A DNA stretch of 64,000 nucleotides from Anaerovibrio lipolyticus LB2005 (GTDB lineage Bacteria > Bacillota > Negativicutes > Selenomonadales > Selenomonadaceae): positions 62,001 through 126,000 of the forward strand of contig NZ_JHYA01000002.1 of the NCBI RefSeq assembly GCF_000621545.1. Direction: 5' to 3'. A program made the translations under genes and the position numbers. A model generated the notes under the pieces. The model did not search any database, was not told the DNA's origin, and worked only from the letters and a program-made list of their open reading frames with translations. Within the stretch, counting starts at the first letter, position 1. Each line of letters opens with the position of its first letter. Positions 17,407-25,813 of the stretch are shown piece by piece.

Positions 17407-18686
17407 TGAATATTTTAGTAATCGGCAGTGGCGCAAGGGAGCACACTTTGGTATGGAAGCTGAGCCAGAGTGCCAAGGCTGACAAAATCTATGCGATACC
17501 CGGCAATCCTGGTATGGCCTCTTTGGCAGAGTGCGTTCCTGAGATTTCCATTACCGATAACGATTCCATGGTGAAATTTGCCAGGGAAAAGAATGTGGAG
17601 CTGGCAGTAGTTGGTCCGGAGGTACCTCTTACCAATGGCGCTGTAGATGCCTTTAATGCTGCTGGTATCAAGGCCTTTGGACCAGTACAGGCCGCAGCTG
17701 AAATCGAAGGCTCCAAGGCCTTTTCCAAGGGACTTATGAAGAAATACAATATCCCTACTGCTAAATACGAGGTTTTTACTGATGCGGCAGCAGCCAAGGA
17801 ATATATTAAAGCTGAGGGTGCTCCTATTGTTATTAAGGCCGACGGACTGGCTGCAGGCAAGGGGGTAATTGTGGCTATGACTCTGGATGAAGCACTGGGG
17901 GCCATTGATGAAATCATGGGTGACGGTGCCTTCGGCAATGCCGGGAGTCGTGTGGTGGTTGAAGAATTTATGGATGGTGAGGAGGTTTCTGTACTCTGCT
18001 TCACCGACGGTAAGACCATTATCCCAATGGTTCCTTCCCAGGATCATAAGCGTGTAAACGACAACGACCAGGGACCAAATACCGGTGGTATGGGTGCCTA
18101 TGCCCCTGCTCCAGTGGGTACTCCTGAGCTGTTGGCTGAAACCCAGAAGCTGATTCTCGAACCAACTATTAAGGCTATGGAAAAGGAAGGACGCCTTTAT
18201 AAGGGGTGCCTTTATGCAGGTCTTATGGTGACTGACGGTAAACCAAGAGTGGTGGAATTTAATGCCCGTTTTGGGGACCCTGAAACCCAGGTGGTTCTGC
18301 CACTTCTGGAAAGTGATTTGGTGGATGTTATGCTCTCCTGCATTGATGGCACTCTTGCTGAAACTGAGGTGAAGTGGAGCAAGGGGGCGGCTGTATGTGT
18401 TGTTATGGCTGCTGGTGGCTATCCGAAGAGCTACAATAAGGGTGATGAGATAACTGGTCTGAAAGAGGCTGAGGCTGGTGGCAATATTGTGTTCCATGCC
18501 GGCACCTCCGAAAAGGACGGTCATATCTACACCAATGGCGGTCGCGTATTAGGTGTGGTTGCCAAGGCTGCTGGTATCAAGGAAGCAGTGGATTCTGCTT
18601 ATGCATCTGTAGATAAAATCCACTTCAAGGATGCCCACTTCCGCCACGATATCGCCCATTGGGCATTGGAACGCTTGAAGAAGTGA
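17406..18686 (+). CDS. purD: Phosphoribosylamine-glycine ligase PurD
   Basis: PurD (426 residues) forms GAR from phosphoribosylamine, glycine and ATP. The true start is ATG 17406 ([19 protein letters not shown]), sharing one base with the purH stop. The ATP-grasp region shows ADGLAAGKGVIVA and NTGGMGAYAPAP, with VEFNARFGDPETQ carrying metal ligands. This ends the purine operon; purL, purQ, purS, purB and purK are not in the window. Confidence 0.97.
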   Translation: MNILVIGSGAREHTLVWKLSQSAKADKIYAIPGNPGMASLAECVPEISITDNDSMVKFAREKNVELAVVGPEVPLTNGAVDAFNAAGIKAFGPVQAAAEIEGSKAFSKGLMKKYNIPTAKYEVFTDAAAAKEYIKAEGAPIVIKADGLAAGKGVIVAMTLDEALGAIDEIMGDGAFGNAGSRVVVEEFMDGEEVSVLCFTDGKTIIPMVPSQDHKRVNDNDQGPNTGGMGAYAPAPVGTPELLAETQKLILEPTIKAMEKEGRLYKGCLYAGLMVTDGKPRVVEFNARFGDPETQVVLPLLESDLVDVMLSCIDGTLAETEVKWSKGAAVCVVMAAGGYPKSYNKGDEITGLKEAEAGGNIVFHAGTSEKDGHIYTNGGRVLGVVAKAAGIKEAVDSAYASVDKIHFKDAHFRHDIAHWALERLKK

Positions 18687-18703
18687 TAAAACTGCTGTAT
18701 ACT
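18675..18703 (+). promoter_or_regulatory. Promoter inside the end of purD
   Basis: TTGAAG (18675-18680), a 17-bp spacer and TATACT (18698-18703) form a good sigma-A promoter overlapping the last purD codons. It would start transcription near 18710 and drive the following small gene on its own. Confidence 0.6.
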
Positions 18704-18735
18704 TGAAGCATAATCTAATGAACGGAGTGAGCTCT

Positions 18736-18987
18736 ATGGTCGTTAATGAAAATGTTAATGAGAATGTTAATAAATTGGTGAAGGACCATGCTGTCAATAG
18801 GCCTGAAAAGATGAGAAGCTCGGCAGAAATTACTGCCAGATACAATCTTTCCTGCAAGAAGTATAAGGAGCTTAAGGCTGCCAAGGCTGAATTTCGTGAG
18901 CAGAAGGTTATGGTATACGCAGAACTTAAGGTTTTGGGATGGGTGCTGGGAAAGAACGAGCAGACCATATCCAAGGACGCAAACTGA
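18736..18987 (+). CDS. Small helical protein of unknown function
   Basis: The 83-residue, charged and probably all-helical protein starts at ATG 18736, nine bases after GGAG. A TTG at 18703 is excluded because it lies in the -10 box of the promoter. The N-terminus holds a short repeat (VNENVNENVNK). A lysine-rich helix with LSCKKYKELKAAKAEF and ELKVLGWVLGKNEQT follows. No domain is recognised. It has its own promoter and terminator, so it is an independent unit between the purine operon and the M16C protease gene. Confidence 0.6.
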   Translation: MVVNENVNENVNKLVKDHAVNRPEKMRSSAEITARYNLSCKKYKELKAAKAEFREQKVMVYAELKVLGWVLGKNEQTISKDAN

Positions 18988-19001
18988 TATTTGTATTTTG
19001 G

Positions 19002-19033
19002 ACTGCCCTGTGTTTTTTCATGGGGCAGTTTTA
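19002..19033 (+). terminator. Intrinsic terminator
   Basis: ACTGCCC (19002-19008) pairs with GGGCAGT (19023-19029), followed by TTTATT. It closes the small-protein gene. Confidence 0.75.
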
Positions 19034-19064
19034 TTGTGTCCGTTTTTATATACAGGGTATTTTA

Positions 19065-19073
19065 TGCTATACT
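19065..19073 (+). promoter_or_regulatory. Extended -10 promoter of the M16C protease gene
   Basis: TGCTATACT is an extended -10 element 38 bp before the start codon, with no clear -35 box. The predicted transcription start is near 19080. Confidence 0.45.
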
Positions 19074-19110
19074 TATTACATTAGTGAGTACTTAAGGAGG
19101 TCATTTTTTT

Positions 19111-22041
19111 ATGAATGTAAATGACATTATTCATGGCTTTAAGCTGATAAAAACCGACCATGTGCCAGAGGTGGCTTCTGACACATTTGAATTTAGACAT
19201 GTTAAGAGCGGTGCCCGTCTTTTATATTTGAAGAATAAGGATGATAATAAGGTATTTTCCATTGCCTTTCGCACCCCTCCAACAGATGATACTGGTGTGC
19301 CCCATATTATTGAGCATTCCACTCTCTGTGGTTCACGAAAATTTCCATTAAAGGAGCCATTTGTAGAGCTGGTGAAGGGGTCCCTTAATACCTTCCTCAA
19401 CGCCATGACATATCCGGATAAGACCATATATCCTGTGGCCAGCTGCAACGACAAGGATTTCCACAATCTTATGGATGTTTACCTCGATGCGGTATTTTAT
19501 CCTGTAATGCTGGAAAATCCTGAAATCCTTATGCAGGAGGGCTGGCATTATGAAATCGAAAAGCAGGATGAACCATTAAAGTACAGTGGTGTGGTTTATA
19601 ATGAAATGAAGGGGGCCCTGTCCTCTCCTGAGGATTTGCTTGCAAATGAAATAATGCGTGCCCTTTATCCTGATACTACCTATTCCAAGGAGTCCGGTGG
19701 TAATCCGGCGGCCATTCCAAGCCTCACCTATGAGCAGTTTAAGGAGTTCCATAGAAAGTATTATTCCCCAGCCAACAGCTACATATATCTCTATGGCGAT
19801 ATGGATATTGAGGAGCAGCTGAAGTTTATTGACGAGGAATACCTTAGCAACTTTGACATTGTGGATGTGGATTCTACCATTGAGGAGCAGAAGGCTTTCA
19901 ACGAAATTAAGCGGGTGGTGGCTGATTATCCAATTGGTGAGGCGGAAACCACCGAGGCTAAGACTTTCCTGTCCTATTCCGTAGTTGCAGGAGATACTGA
20001 TGAGGTGGAAGATCTGCTGGCTATGTCCCTTTTAGAGGAGGCTCTTTTAAAGAATCACGCTTCACCTCTGCGAATGGCCCTTATTGAATCTGGTATTGGT
20101 AAGGATGTGTCCTCCAGCTTTGAAGGTGCAATGCTCCAGCCATTTTTTAGCATTGAGATGAACGGCTCTGAGCCACAGCATGCGGACAAGTTTGTGGATA
20201 TAATACGTACTACTCTGGCTAAGATTGTTAAAGAGGGCATTGACCGCAATCTTTTGGAGGGTACTTTGAACCGTATGGAGTTCCGTCTCCGTGAATCTGA
20301 TTTTGGTACAGCACCAAAGGGACTTATTTATAACCTGACCCTTATGAATAGCTGGCTTTATGATAGGGATCCACTTATCATGCTGCGTTATGAGGACTTG
20401 TTGGTGTCCCTTCGCGAGAAGCTGTCCACCAGATATTATGAGGACCTTATTCAGACTAAGCTCCTGGACAATAAATTTGGTGCATTGGTGGTATTAAAGC
20501 CAAGTGTTACTATGGCGGCTGAAAATACCAAAAAGATGGAGGAGCAGCTGGCCAAGGTGAAGGCAGGCATGACCCCAGAGGAAATTCAGGGCCTTATAGA
20601 TGCTGCTGCAAAGCTGAAAAAACGTCAGCAGACTCCTGACAGCCCAGAGGCACTGGCAACTATTCCACTGCTTAAAATTTCTGATATTAACCCTAAGGCC
20701 AGGGTGTTCCCGTTGGAGGAGAAGGAAATTGACGGTGTTAAGGTGCTTTTCTCCGATGTGGATACCAAGGGGATTGTATATTATTCCGTATATTTCGATA
20801 TGGATGTTATTCCACAGGAGCTGGTGCCTTATGCCTTCCTGTTTAATGACCTTATGGGACGGGTGGATACCAAGTCCAATGACTACGTGGAGCTCAGCAA
20901 GAAGATGACCTTCTATACTGGAGGTATGGGGGGAGATATTGATGTATTCCCTATTGCTGGAAAGCCTGATGAGTTCCGTCCTATGTTCAGACTTACCTCC
21001 AAGGTGTTCTATCGCAATCTGCCTATTGCTGTGGAACTGATGAATGAGGTTATTAATGAGACTATATTTGAGAATGATACCCGCCTCAAGGAGCTGATTA
21101 TCCAGTCCAAGGTTGGCATGGAAATGGAGATGCTGAATTCTTCTGTAGCCGTTGCCCGCAGCCGCTTGGCATCCTTTATTTCCAAGGATGGTGTATTTGA
21201 GGAAATGGGCGAGCTGTCCCTTTACCCTATACTGAAGGACCTGGCAGATAATTTTGATGAGCGTTTTGCAGACTTTAAGTCCAAGCTTCAGCAGATAAAG
21301 AAATTGCTGTTTAGCTCTAAGCGACTTACTATTGGTGTTACTATGCCTAAGGCTGATTATGGCATGTTCGAGAAGGAAATTAAGGTACTTATTGAGGCTT
21401 TGAAGGCAAACAAGGAGGCTGACCAGGCTGTCGGCTGTTCTTATGAATTACCGGTAGAAAATCATCAGGAGGCCCTCTTATCATCAAGTCAGGTGCAGTA
21501 TGTGGGCAAGGGTGCCAACCTCATTAAGCTGGGCTATGATGTGCCGGGATATCTCCGTGTAATGGAGGTAATGTTAAAATACGAATACTTCTGGATAAAA
21601 ATAAGGGTTCAGGGCGGTGCCTATGGTGCTATGACCAGCATTAACAGCAATGGTAATGTTATGTTCCTGTCTTATAGAGATCCAAAGCTGAAGGAAACTT
21701 TGCAGGTCTTTGATGAAACCGCTGATTTCTTGAAGAATTTTGATGCGGATGAACGGGAAATGACCAAGTATATTATTGGTACCATAAGCAATGCTGATAT
21801 GCCATTGACACCAAAGATGATGGGCAGCTTTGCCCAGAGCCTGTATTTCAGAAAATATAGCCAGAAGCAGCGCCAGAAGGTAAGAGATGAGATTCTTTCC
21901 ACCACTCCAAAGGATATAAGAAATCTTGCTCCAGCCATTGAGGCTGCCATGAAGGCTGATAATATCTGTATTTTTGGCAACGAAACTGTTCTGGAAGAAA
22001 ATAAGGATGTATTTGACAGAATGACCCGGGTAATGGACTAA
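19111..22041 (+). CDS. M16C zinc metalloprotease (presequence-protease/Cym1-like)
   Basis: The 976-residue protein is a single-chain pitrilysin-type protease of the M16C subfamily, which degrades peptides in a closed chamber. The inverted zinc motif HIIEH lies at residues 65-69 in VPHIIEHSTLCGS, followed by FLNAMTYPDKTIYP, a hallmark of M16C. The distal Glu is expected near residue 145 (VVYNEMKGALSS). The C-terminal half contains the Arg/Tyr-type substrate-binding segment (RVQGGAYGAM). No signal peptide is seen, so it is cytosolic and probably clears peptides. It stands alone behind AAGGAGG. Confidence 0.92.
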   Translation: MNVNDIIHGFKLIKTDHVPEVASDTFEFRHVKSGARLLYLKNKDDNKVFSIAFRTPPTDDTGVPHIIEHSTLCGSRKFPLKEPFVELVKGSLNTFLNAMTYPDKTIYPVASCNDKDFHNLMDVYLDAVFYPVMLENPEILMQEGWHYEIEKQDEPLKYSGVVYNEMKGALSSPEDLLANEIMRALYPDTTYSKESGGNPAAIPSLTYEQFKEFHRKYYSPANSYIYLYGDMDIEEQLKFIDEEYLSNFDIVDVDSTIEEQKAFNEIKRVVADYPIGEAETTEAKTFLSYSVVAGDTDEVEDLLAMSLLEEALLKNHASPLRMALIESGIGKDVSSSFEGAMLQPFFSIEMNGSEPQHADKFVDIIRTTLAKIVKEGIDRNLLEGTLNRMEFRLRESDFGTAPKGLIYNLTLMNSWLYDRDPLIMLRYEDLLVSLREKLSTRYYEDLIQTKLLDNKFGALVVLKPSVTMAAENTKKMEEQLAKVKAGMTPEEIQGLIDAAAKLKKRQQTPDSPEALATIPLLKISDINPKARVFPLEEKEIDGVKVLFSDVDTKGIVYYSVYFDMDVIPQELVPYAFLFNDLMGRVDTKSNDYVELSKKMTFYTGGMGGDIDVFPIAGKPDEFRPMFRLTSKVFYRNLPIAVELMNEVINETIFENDTRLKELIIQSKVGMEMEMLNSSVAVARSRLASFISKDGVFEEMGELSLYPILKDLADNFDERFADFKSKLQQIKKLLFSSKRLTIGVTMPKADYGMFEKEIKVLIEALKANKEADQAVGCSYELPVENHQEALLSSSQVQYVGKGANLIKLGYDVPGYLRVMEVMLKYEYFWIKIRVQGGAYGAMTSINSNGNVMFLSYRDPKLKETLQVFDETADFLKNFDADEREMTKYIIGTISNADMPLTPKMMGSFAQSLYFRKYSQKQRQKVRDEILSTTPKDIRNLAPAIEAAMKADNICIFGNETVLEENKDVFDRMTRVMD

Positions 22042-22068
22042 GATATATTAGTTTAATAAGGACTTTCA

Positions 22069-22097
22069 TTGACTTTGTTTGGTCACCATGCAATAAT
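22069..22097 (+). promoter_or_regulatory. Promoter of dapA
   Basis: TTGACT (22069-22074), a 17-bp spacer and AATAAT (22092-22097) form a strong sigma-A-like promoter. Predicted start of transcription is near 22104. Confidence 0.7.
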
Positions 22098-22101
22098 TAT
22101 G

Positions 22102-22131
22102 TTGGTTATGTAAATTAACTTGGTTATGTAA
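22102..22131 (+). repeat. Two direct copies of TTGGTTATGTAA in the dapA leader
   Basis: TTGGTTATGTAA occurs at 22102-22113 and 22120-22131, 18 bp apart start to start, directly after the predicted transcription start. It may be an operator or an RNA feature. It is not a lysine riboswitch, as the leader is only about 50 nt. Confidence 0.6.
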
Positions 22132-22156
22132 CATGACAATGTTTGGAGGTTTTTTT

Positions 22157-23041
22157 GTGAAGGATGTTGTTTTTAGAGGTGCTGGCGTAGCTATTATTAC
22201 ACCATTTACTGAAGATGGAATCAATTTCGAGGAGCTGGGCCGTGTTATTGAGGATCAGATTGCTGGTGGCACAGATGCCATTGTAATTACTGGTACTACG
22301 GGCGAGTCCGCTACAATGTCTGATGAAGAACATAAAGCCGCTATTAAATATGCAGTGGAGAAGGTTGCTGGCCGTATTCCTGTGGTTGCAGGTACCGGCT
22401 CCAACGAGACAGCCTATGCCATTCAGCTTTCCCAGTATGCTGAGAAGGTGGGGGCAGATGCACTGCTGGTGGTTACTCCATACTATAATAAATGTACCCA
22501 GAAGGGCTTGGTTAAGCATTATACTGCTATTGCAGATTCTGTTAATATTCCAATTATCATGTATAATGTTCCTTCCCGTACCGGTGTGAATATTCAGCTT
22601 TCTACTTATAAGGAGCTGTCTAAGCATCCACGGATTGTGGCAGTAAAGGAAGCCAGTGGTGATCTTTCACAGATTGTAAAGATTCGCCATGAGTGCGGCG
22701 ATGATTTGGCTGTTTATTCTGGCAATGATGATCAGATTATTCCTATTCTGTCCTTGGGTGGTCAGGGGGTTATCTCCGTATTGTCCAACGTGGCACCAAG
22801 GGAAACCCATGATATCTGTCAGCTGTTTTTTGATGGCAAGGTGAAGGAAGCTGCCCAGTTGCAGATTGATTTCATAGATTTGATTGGTGCGCTTTTCTGT
22901 GAGGTGAATCCTATTCCCGTTAAGGTTGCTATGCGCATGAAGGGATATAATGCCGGCCCATTGCGCCTGCCACTTACAGAGATGGAACCAGAGCATGAGA
23001 CGTTACTAAAGAAGTGTTTGGAAGCACACAAGCTCCTGTAA
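22157..23041 (+). CDS. dapA: 4-hydroxy-tetrahydrodipicolinate synthase DapA
   Basis: DapA condenses pyruvate with aspartate semialdehyde in lysine and diaminopimelate synthesis. The start is GTG 22157, seven bases after GGAGG (22145-22149); the in-frame ATG at 22133 lies upstream of that site. The 294-residue chain has GTTGESATM (about residues 46-54), the catalytic Tyr in YNVPSRTG (Y136) and the Schiff-base Lys in VAVKEASGD (K164). It is a single gene between two terminator-like regions. Confidence 0.96.
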   Translation: MKDVVFRGAGVAIITPFTEDGINFEELGRVIEDQIAGGTDAIVITGTTGESATMSDEEHKAAIKYAVEKVAGRIPVVAGTGSNETAYAIQLSQYAEKVGADALLVVTPYYNKCTQKGLVKHYTAIADSVNIPIIMYNVPSRTGVNIQLSTYKELSKHPRIVAVKEASGDLSQIVKIRHECGDDLAVYSGNDDQIIPILSLGGQGVISVLSNVAPRETHDICQLFFDGKVKEAAQLQIDFIDLIGALFCEVNPIPVKVAMRMKGYNAGPLRLPLTEMEPEHETLLKKCLEAHKLL

Positions 23042-23054
23042 TACTTCTTAATAT

Positions 23055-23131
23055 ACAATCCTAAAACGGTTGTAGGATTGTCGAAGGATTGATGTCGAGG
23101 GCTGCAACTGCATAGGTTGCAGCTCTTTTTT
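23055..23131 (+). terminator. Hairpin and intrinsic terminator after dapA
   Basis: ACAATCCT (23055-23062) pairs with AGGATTGT (23074-23081) but lacks a T-run. A second hairpin GCTGCAAC (23101-23108) with GTTGCAGC (23116-23123), flanked by GAG/CTC-like bases, runs into TTTTTT and is the likely terminator. Confidence 0.8.
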
Positions 23132-23185
23132 ATGGGTATAGCTTTTGAGGGGAAGGCTATGCCAGGGGATATTTAGGAGGTTATT

Positions 23186-23848
23186 ATGAGAGGAGTTTTC
23201 GACATTGTTGGTCCAATTATGATTGGACCATCCAGCTCCCATACGGCTGGTGCGGCCAGATTAGGGCTTATGGCAGGGAAAATTTTAGGGGAACCGGTGG
23301 CAAAAGCGGAGATTTTATTGCATGGTTCCTTTGCCAGAACCTATCGGGGACACGGTACCGACAAGGCCTTAATAGGTGGCTTGTTGGGCTTTTCCCCTGA
23401 GGATGAACGAATTCGCGATGCCTTGGATATTGCCAAGGAGCGCGGGCTGGATTATTCATTTGCACCAGTGGATTTAGGGGATGCCCATCCTAATACGGCG
23501 GTGTTTGTCCTGACCGGTATTAATGGACGCAAAATTACTGTTGGCGGTGCCTCTGTAGGCGGTGGCAATATTGAGGTGAGGAACATTGATAGCTTCCAGA
23601 TAGCTCTCACTGGTCAGTATCCATCTTTGATTATCGTTCATACGGACAAGCCAGGGGTTATTCGGGATATTTCCGATGTACTGGCAAAGCATCGCGTAAA
23701 TATTGCTTTTATGCGTGTTTTTCGCCGCAACCGTGGCCAGCAGGCCATGATGATAATTGAGACAGATGAAGAGCTGACGGAAGATATTATTCAGGATTGC
23801 CGCAGTACAGGCGTCATTGAAAATGCTTTTGCAGTTCCAGCTATATAG
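23186..23848 (+). CDS. sdaAB: L-serine dehydratase beta subunit SdaAB
   Basis: Together with SdaAA this subunit forms the iron-sulfur L-serine deaminase that makes pyruvate and ammonia. The 220-residue protein has the N-terminal beta domain (GPIMIGPSSSHTAGAARLG) and FARTYRGHGTDKALIGG. A C-terminal ACT domain (about 150-218) contains LIIVHTDKPGVIRDISDVLA. The two-subunit form is typical of Bacillota anaerobes. sdaAA follows after 11 bp. Confidence 0.95.
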   Translation: MRGVFDIVGPIMIGPSSSHTAGAARLGLMAGKILGEPVAKAEILLHGSFARTYRGHGTDKALIGGLLGFSPEDERIRDALDIAKERGLDYSFAPVDLGDAHPNTAVFVLTGINGRKITVGGASVGGGNIEVRNIDSFQIALTGQYPSLIIVHTDKPGVIRDISDVLAKHRVNIAFMRVFRRNRGQQAMMIIETDEELTEDIIQDCRSTGVIENAFAVPAI

Positions 23849-23859
23849 GAGATGGGCAC

Positions 23860-24729
23860 ATGGTAAATTTTAATTCAATAAAAGAGCTCATTGAGCTGGC
23901 TAAGGAGAATAAGACTACTATTGGTAAAATAACCATGGAGTATGAGATGGAGCATTCCTTTGACAGCAAGGAGCACATGCTAAAATCCATGGAGGATAAC
24001 TGGCGGGTAATGCAGGAATCCATTGAGCGTGGAGTATCAAACAAGGATAAGTCCCTTAGTGGTCTCACAGGGGGAGATGCCATAAAAATTTATGCCCATA
24101 GGGATAATAGCTATACAGGGAAAACGGTTATGACAGCTGCAGCCAGTGCTGTGGGTGTCAGTGAGGTTAATGCGGTAATGGGCCGTATTGTAGCTTGTCC
24201 AACGGCTGGATCCTGTGGTATTGTTCCGGCGGCCATTAAGACAGCAGCGGAAAAGAATAATAATACTGAAGAAGAAATAGTGGATGCTTTATTTACTGCA
24301 GCTGGTATCGGACTGGTAATAGAGGCCAATGCCTCCATTGCAGGGGCCTATGGCGGCTGCCAGGCGGAGTGTGGTACGGCAGCTGGTATGGCTGCCGGTG
24401 CTATGGTACAGCTTGCGGGAGGTACTCCTGACCAGGTGGGACACGCTGTAGCTTTGGCTATAAAAAATCTTTTGGGCCTTGCCTGTGATCCGGTAGCAGG
24501 ACTGGTGGAGGTGCCTTGTGTCAAAAGAAATGGCTTTGTGGCTGTCCATTCCATGGTGGCAGCGGATATGGCTTTGGCTGGGGTGGAATCCGTTATTCCA
24601 GTGGATGAGGTAATTGATGCTATGGACCGTATTGGACGGAGCCTGCCTCGCACCGTTAAGGAAACTGCTGAGGGAGGATTGGCGCTTACCAAGACGGGTA
24701 AAGAAATCTCCAAGCGAGTCTTTGGTTAA
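23860..24729 (+). CDS. sdaAA: L-serine dehydratase alpha subunit SdaAA
   Basis: The 289-residue catalytic subunit carries the [4Fe-4S] cluster that acts as Lewis acid in serine deamination. Cluster cysteines are visible in ACPTAGSCGIVPA, in GLACDPVAG and in VPCVKRN. The start ATG 23860 follows GGAG and is 11 bp after sdaAB. The cluster is oxygen labile, consistent with an anaerobic host. No terminator is obvious directly after it; the next 200 bp hold a conserved intergenic element. Confidence 0.96.
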   Translation: MVNFNSIKELIELAKENKTTIGKITMEYEMEHSFDSKEHMLKSMEDNWRVMQESIERGVSNKDKSLSGLTGGDAIKIYAHRDNSYTGKTVMTAAASAVGVSEVNAVMGRIVACPTAGSCGIVPAAIKTAAEKNNNTEEEIVDALFTAAGIGLVIEANASIAGAYGGCQAECGTAAGMAAGAMVQLAGGTPDQVGHAVALAIKNLLGLACDPVAGLVEVPCVKRNGFVAVHSMVAADMALAGVESVIPVDEVIDAMDRIGRSLPRTVKETAEGGLALTKTGKEISKRVFG

Positions 24730-24802
24730 GGTTAATCCTTTGAATTTTATATAGATAGTTTAATCATGTTTTAATGGACAAATATGACTGTTTATATTAA
24801 AC

Positions 24803-24851
24803 TTTACTAGGGAATCTTAGAGAATCAAATCTGAAAGATGAACTTAGATTC
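24803..24851 (+). repeat. Conserved intergenic element, copy 2 (candidate structured leader)
   Basis: This is the partner of the element at 2542-2596 (35 of 39 identical in the first 39 bases). Its outer stem is GAATCT (24812-24817) with AGATTC (24846-24851), the compensatory change to copy 1, around an inner ATCT-GAA-AGAT hairpin. TTACTAGGGA recurs at 24804-24813 and 24892-24901. The start codon of the next gene is 82 nt downstream. The upstream part 24730-24802 is AT-rich with no clear terminator. Confidence 0.55.
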
Positions 24852-24863
24852 ACTATAAGGGCT

Positions 24864-24887
24864 GATGAAAACCGGTATGTTTTCATC
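24864..24887 (+). promoter_or_regulatory. Nine-bp hairpin in the leader of the next gene
   Basis: GATGAAAAC (24864-24872) pairs perfectly with GTTTTCATC (24879-24887) around CGGTAT. No T-run follows, so it is not a terminator. It lies between the conserved element and the ribosome-binding site. Confidence 0.5.
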
Positions 24888-24932
24888 TTGCTTACTAGGG
24901 ATTAAAACTAGACTTTTATGGAGGTAATTTTA

Positions 24933-25661
24933 ATGAAGAAGATTATACAGCTGCTGACTGTGATGTGCATTATGGTTTTTGGCACCCAGTTTGCATTTGC
25001 CTGGGAAGTGGGTACTTCAAAGGAAACCGTATACAGCTATGGTATGCTGGATGCAAAGTCCTTCGTAATTGGTAATCCGCAGTTCTCTCCACAGGATGAG
25101 GAGCCAACTGTTGAAGAGCTTACCAAGATGATTTACGATCAGGCTGTAAAGAACAACAAGAAGAATCAGTTCTCTTATATGTCCTATCAGGATTTTTGTA
25201 GAACCGTAAACAATAAGGAGCATATCGATATCTATCGTCTGGGCCGTCATAAGGCACTGGAGCTCTTTAAGGAAAGAGTTAAGGATTATGGTGATGCGTA
25301 TATCGTTTGCACTGTATCCAATGATACCCGTCTTAATGTGTTCTTTGATGTTGTGGATTCCAAGTCCCATGAGGTACTGTATTCCTACAGAAAGCTCGCT
25401 CCAAAGGGTACCCCTCGTGACACAAAGCTCTATGAAGAAATTTGCCGTGATTTCTTCAATGCCTACAGCAATAGAATCAAGGTTGTAGCAAAGGAGAAGA
25501 AGGAAGAGGATGAGCTTATCCTGAAGATGGGTAAGGAAAACTACGAGAAGTACAAGAAGGAAAAGCTGGCTAAGCAGAAGGCTCAGGAAATCGTTGAAAA
25601 TGATTTGGACAGATATCTGAGACCTGACCACAGAGTAGGCCGTGGCTGGGGCAACGAATAA
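24933..25661 (+). CDS. Secreted protein of unknown function with charged C-terminus
   Basis: I start the protein at ATG 24933, because the in-frame ATG at 24918 contains the GGAGG site itself. The 242-residue product has a signal peptide (MKKIIQLLTVMCIMVFGTQF, then AFA before WEV). A mixed domain (about 40-175) has DAYIVCTVSNDTRLNVFFDVVD-type strands and a YSYRKLAPKG turn. A lysine/glutamate-rich helix runs from about 185 to 230. The order 'strand pair, DVVDSKSHEVLYSYR, helix with FFNAYSNRI' resembles many small periplasmic proteins that build a ferredoxin-like or TolB-N-like fold; that is inference only. A long terminator follows. Confidence 0.7.
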   Translation: MKKIIQLLTVMCIMVFGTQFAFAWEVGTSKETVYSYGMLDAKSFVIGNPQFSPQDEEPTVEELTKMIYDQAVKNNKKNQFSYMSYQDFCRTVNNKEHIDIYRLGRHKALELFKERVKDYGDAYIVCTVSNDTRLNVFFDVVDSKSHEVLYSYRKLAPKGTPRDTKLYEEICRDFFNAYSNRIKVVAKEKKEEDELILKMGKENYEKYKKEKLAKQKAQEIVENDLDRYLRPDHRVGRGWGNE

Positions 25662-25672
25662 TAATTAAATTT

Positions 25673-25720
25673 AAAAGAAGCTTTTATGAAATGTTTTCAT
25701 TTCGTAAAGGCTTCTTTTTT
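25673..25720. terminator. Bidirectional terminator
   Basis: An approximately 20-bp stem (left arm from 25673, right arm from 25698; wobble pairs in the middle) is flanked by A and T runs. It ends the secreted-protein gene and may also stop the opposing glycosyltransferase gene. Confidence 0.85.
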
Positions 25721-25813
25721 GTATGCAGATTATTAATTGTTCAATTTTGCAGAAAAGTATTGCTGTGCCTATGAACTTTTCCTTGGGTTGGTATTTATCA
25801 TCATCTGGATAGA

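Noticed and set aside
17415-18524. Antisense open frame (369 codons) opposite purD
   Set aside because: Shadow of a conserved gene with His/Asn-rich unlikely protein and no start signal.
22042-22156. Lysine riboswitch before dapA
   Set aside because: The leader after the predicted promoter is about 50 nt, far too short, and lacks the aptamer motifs.
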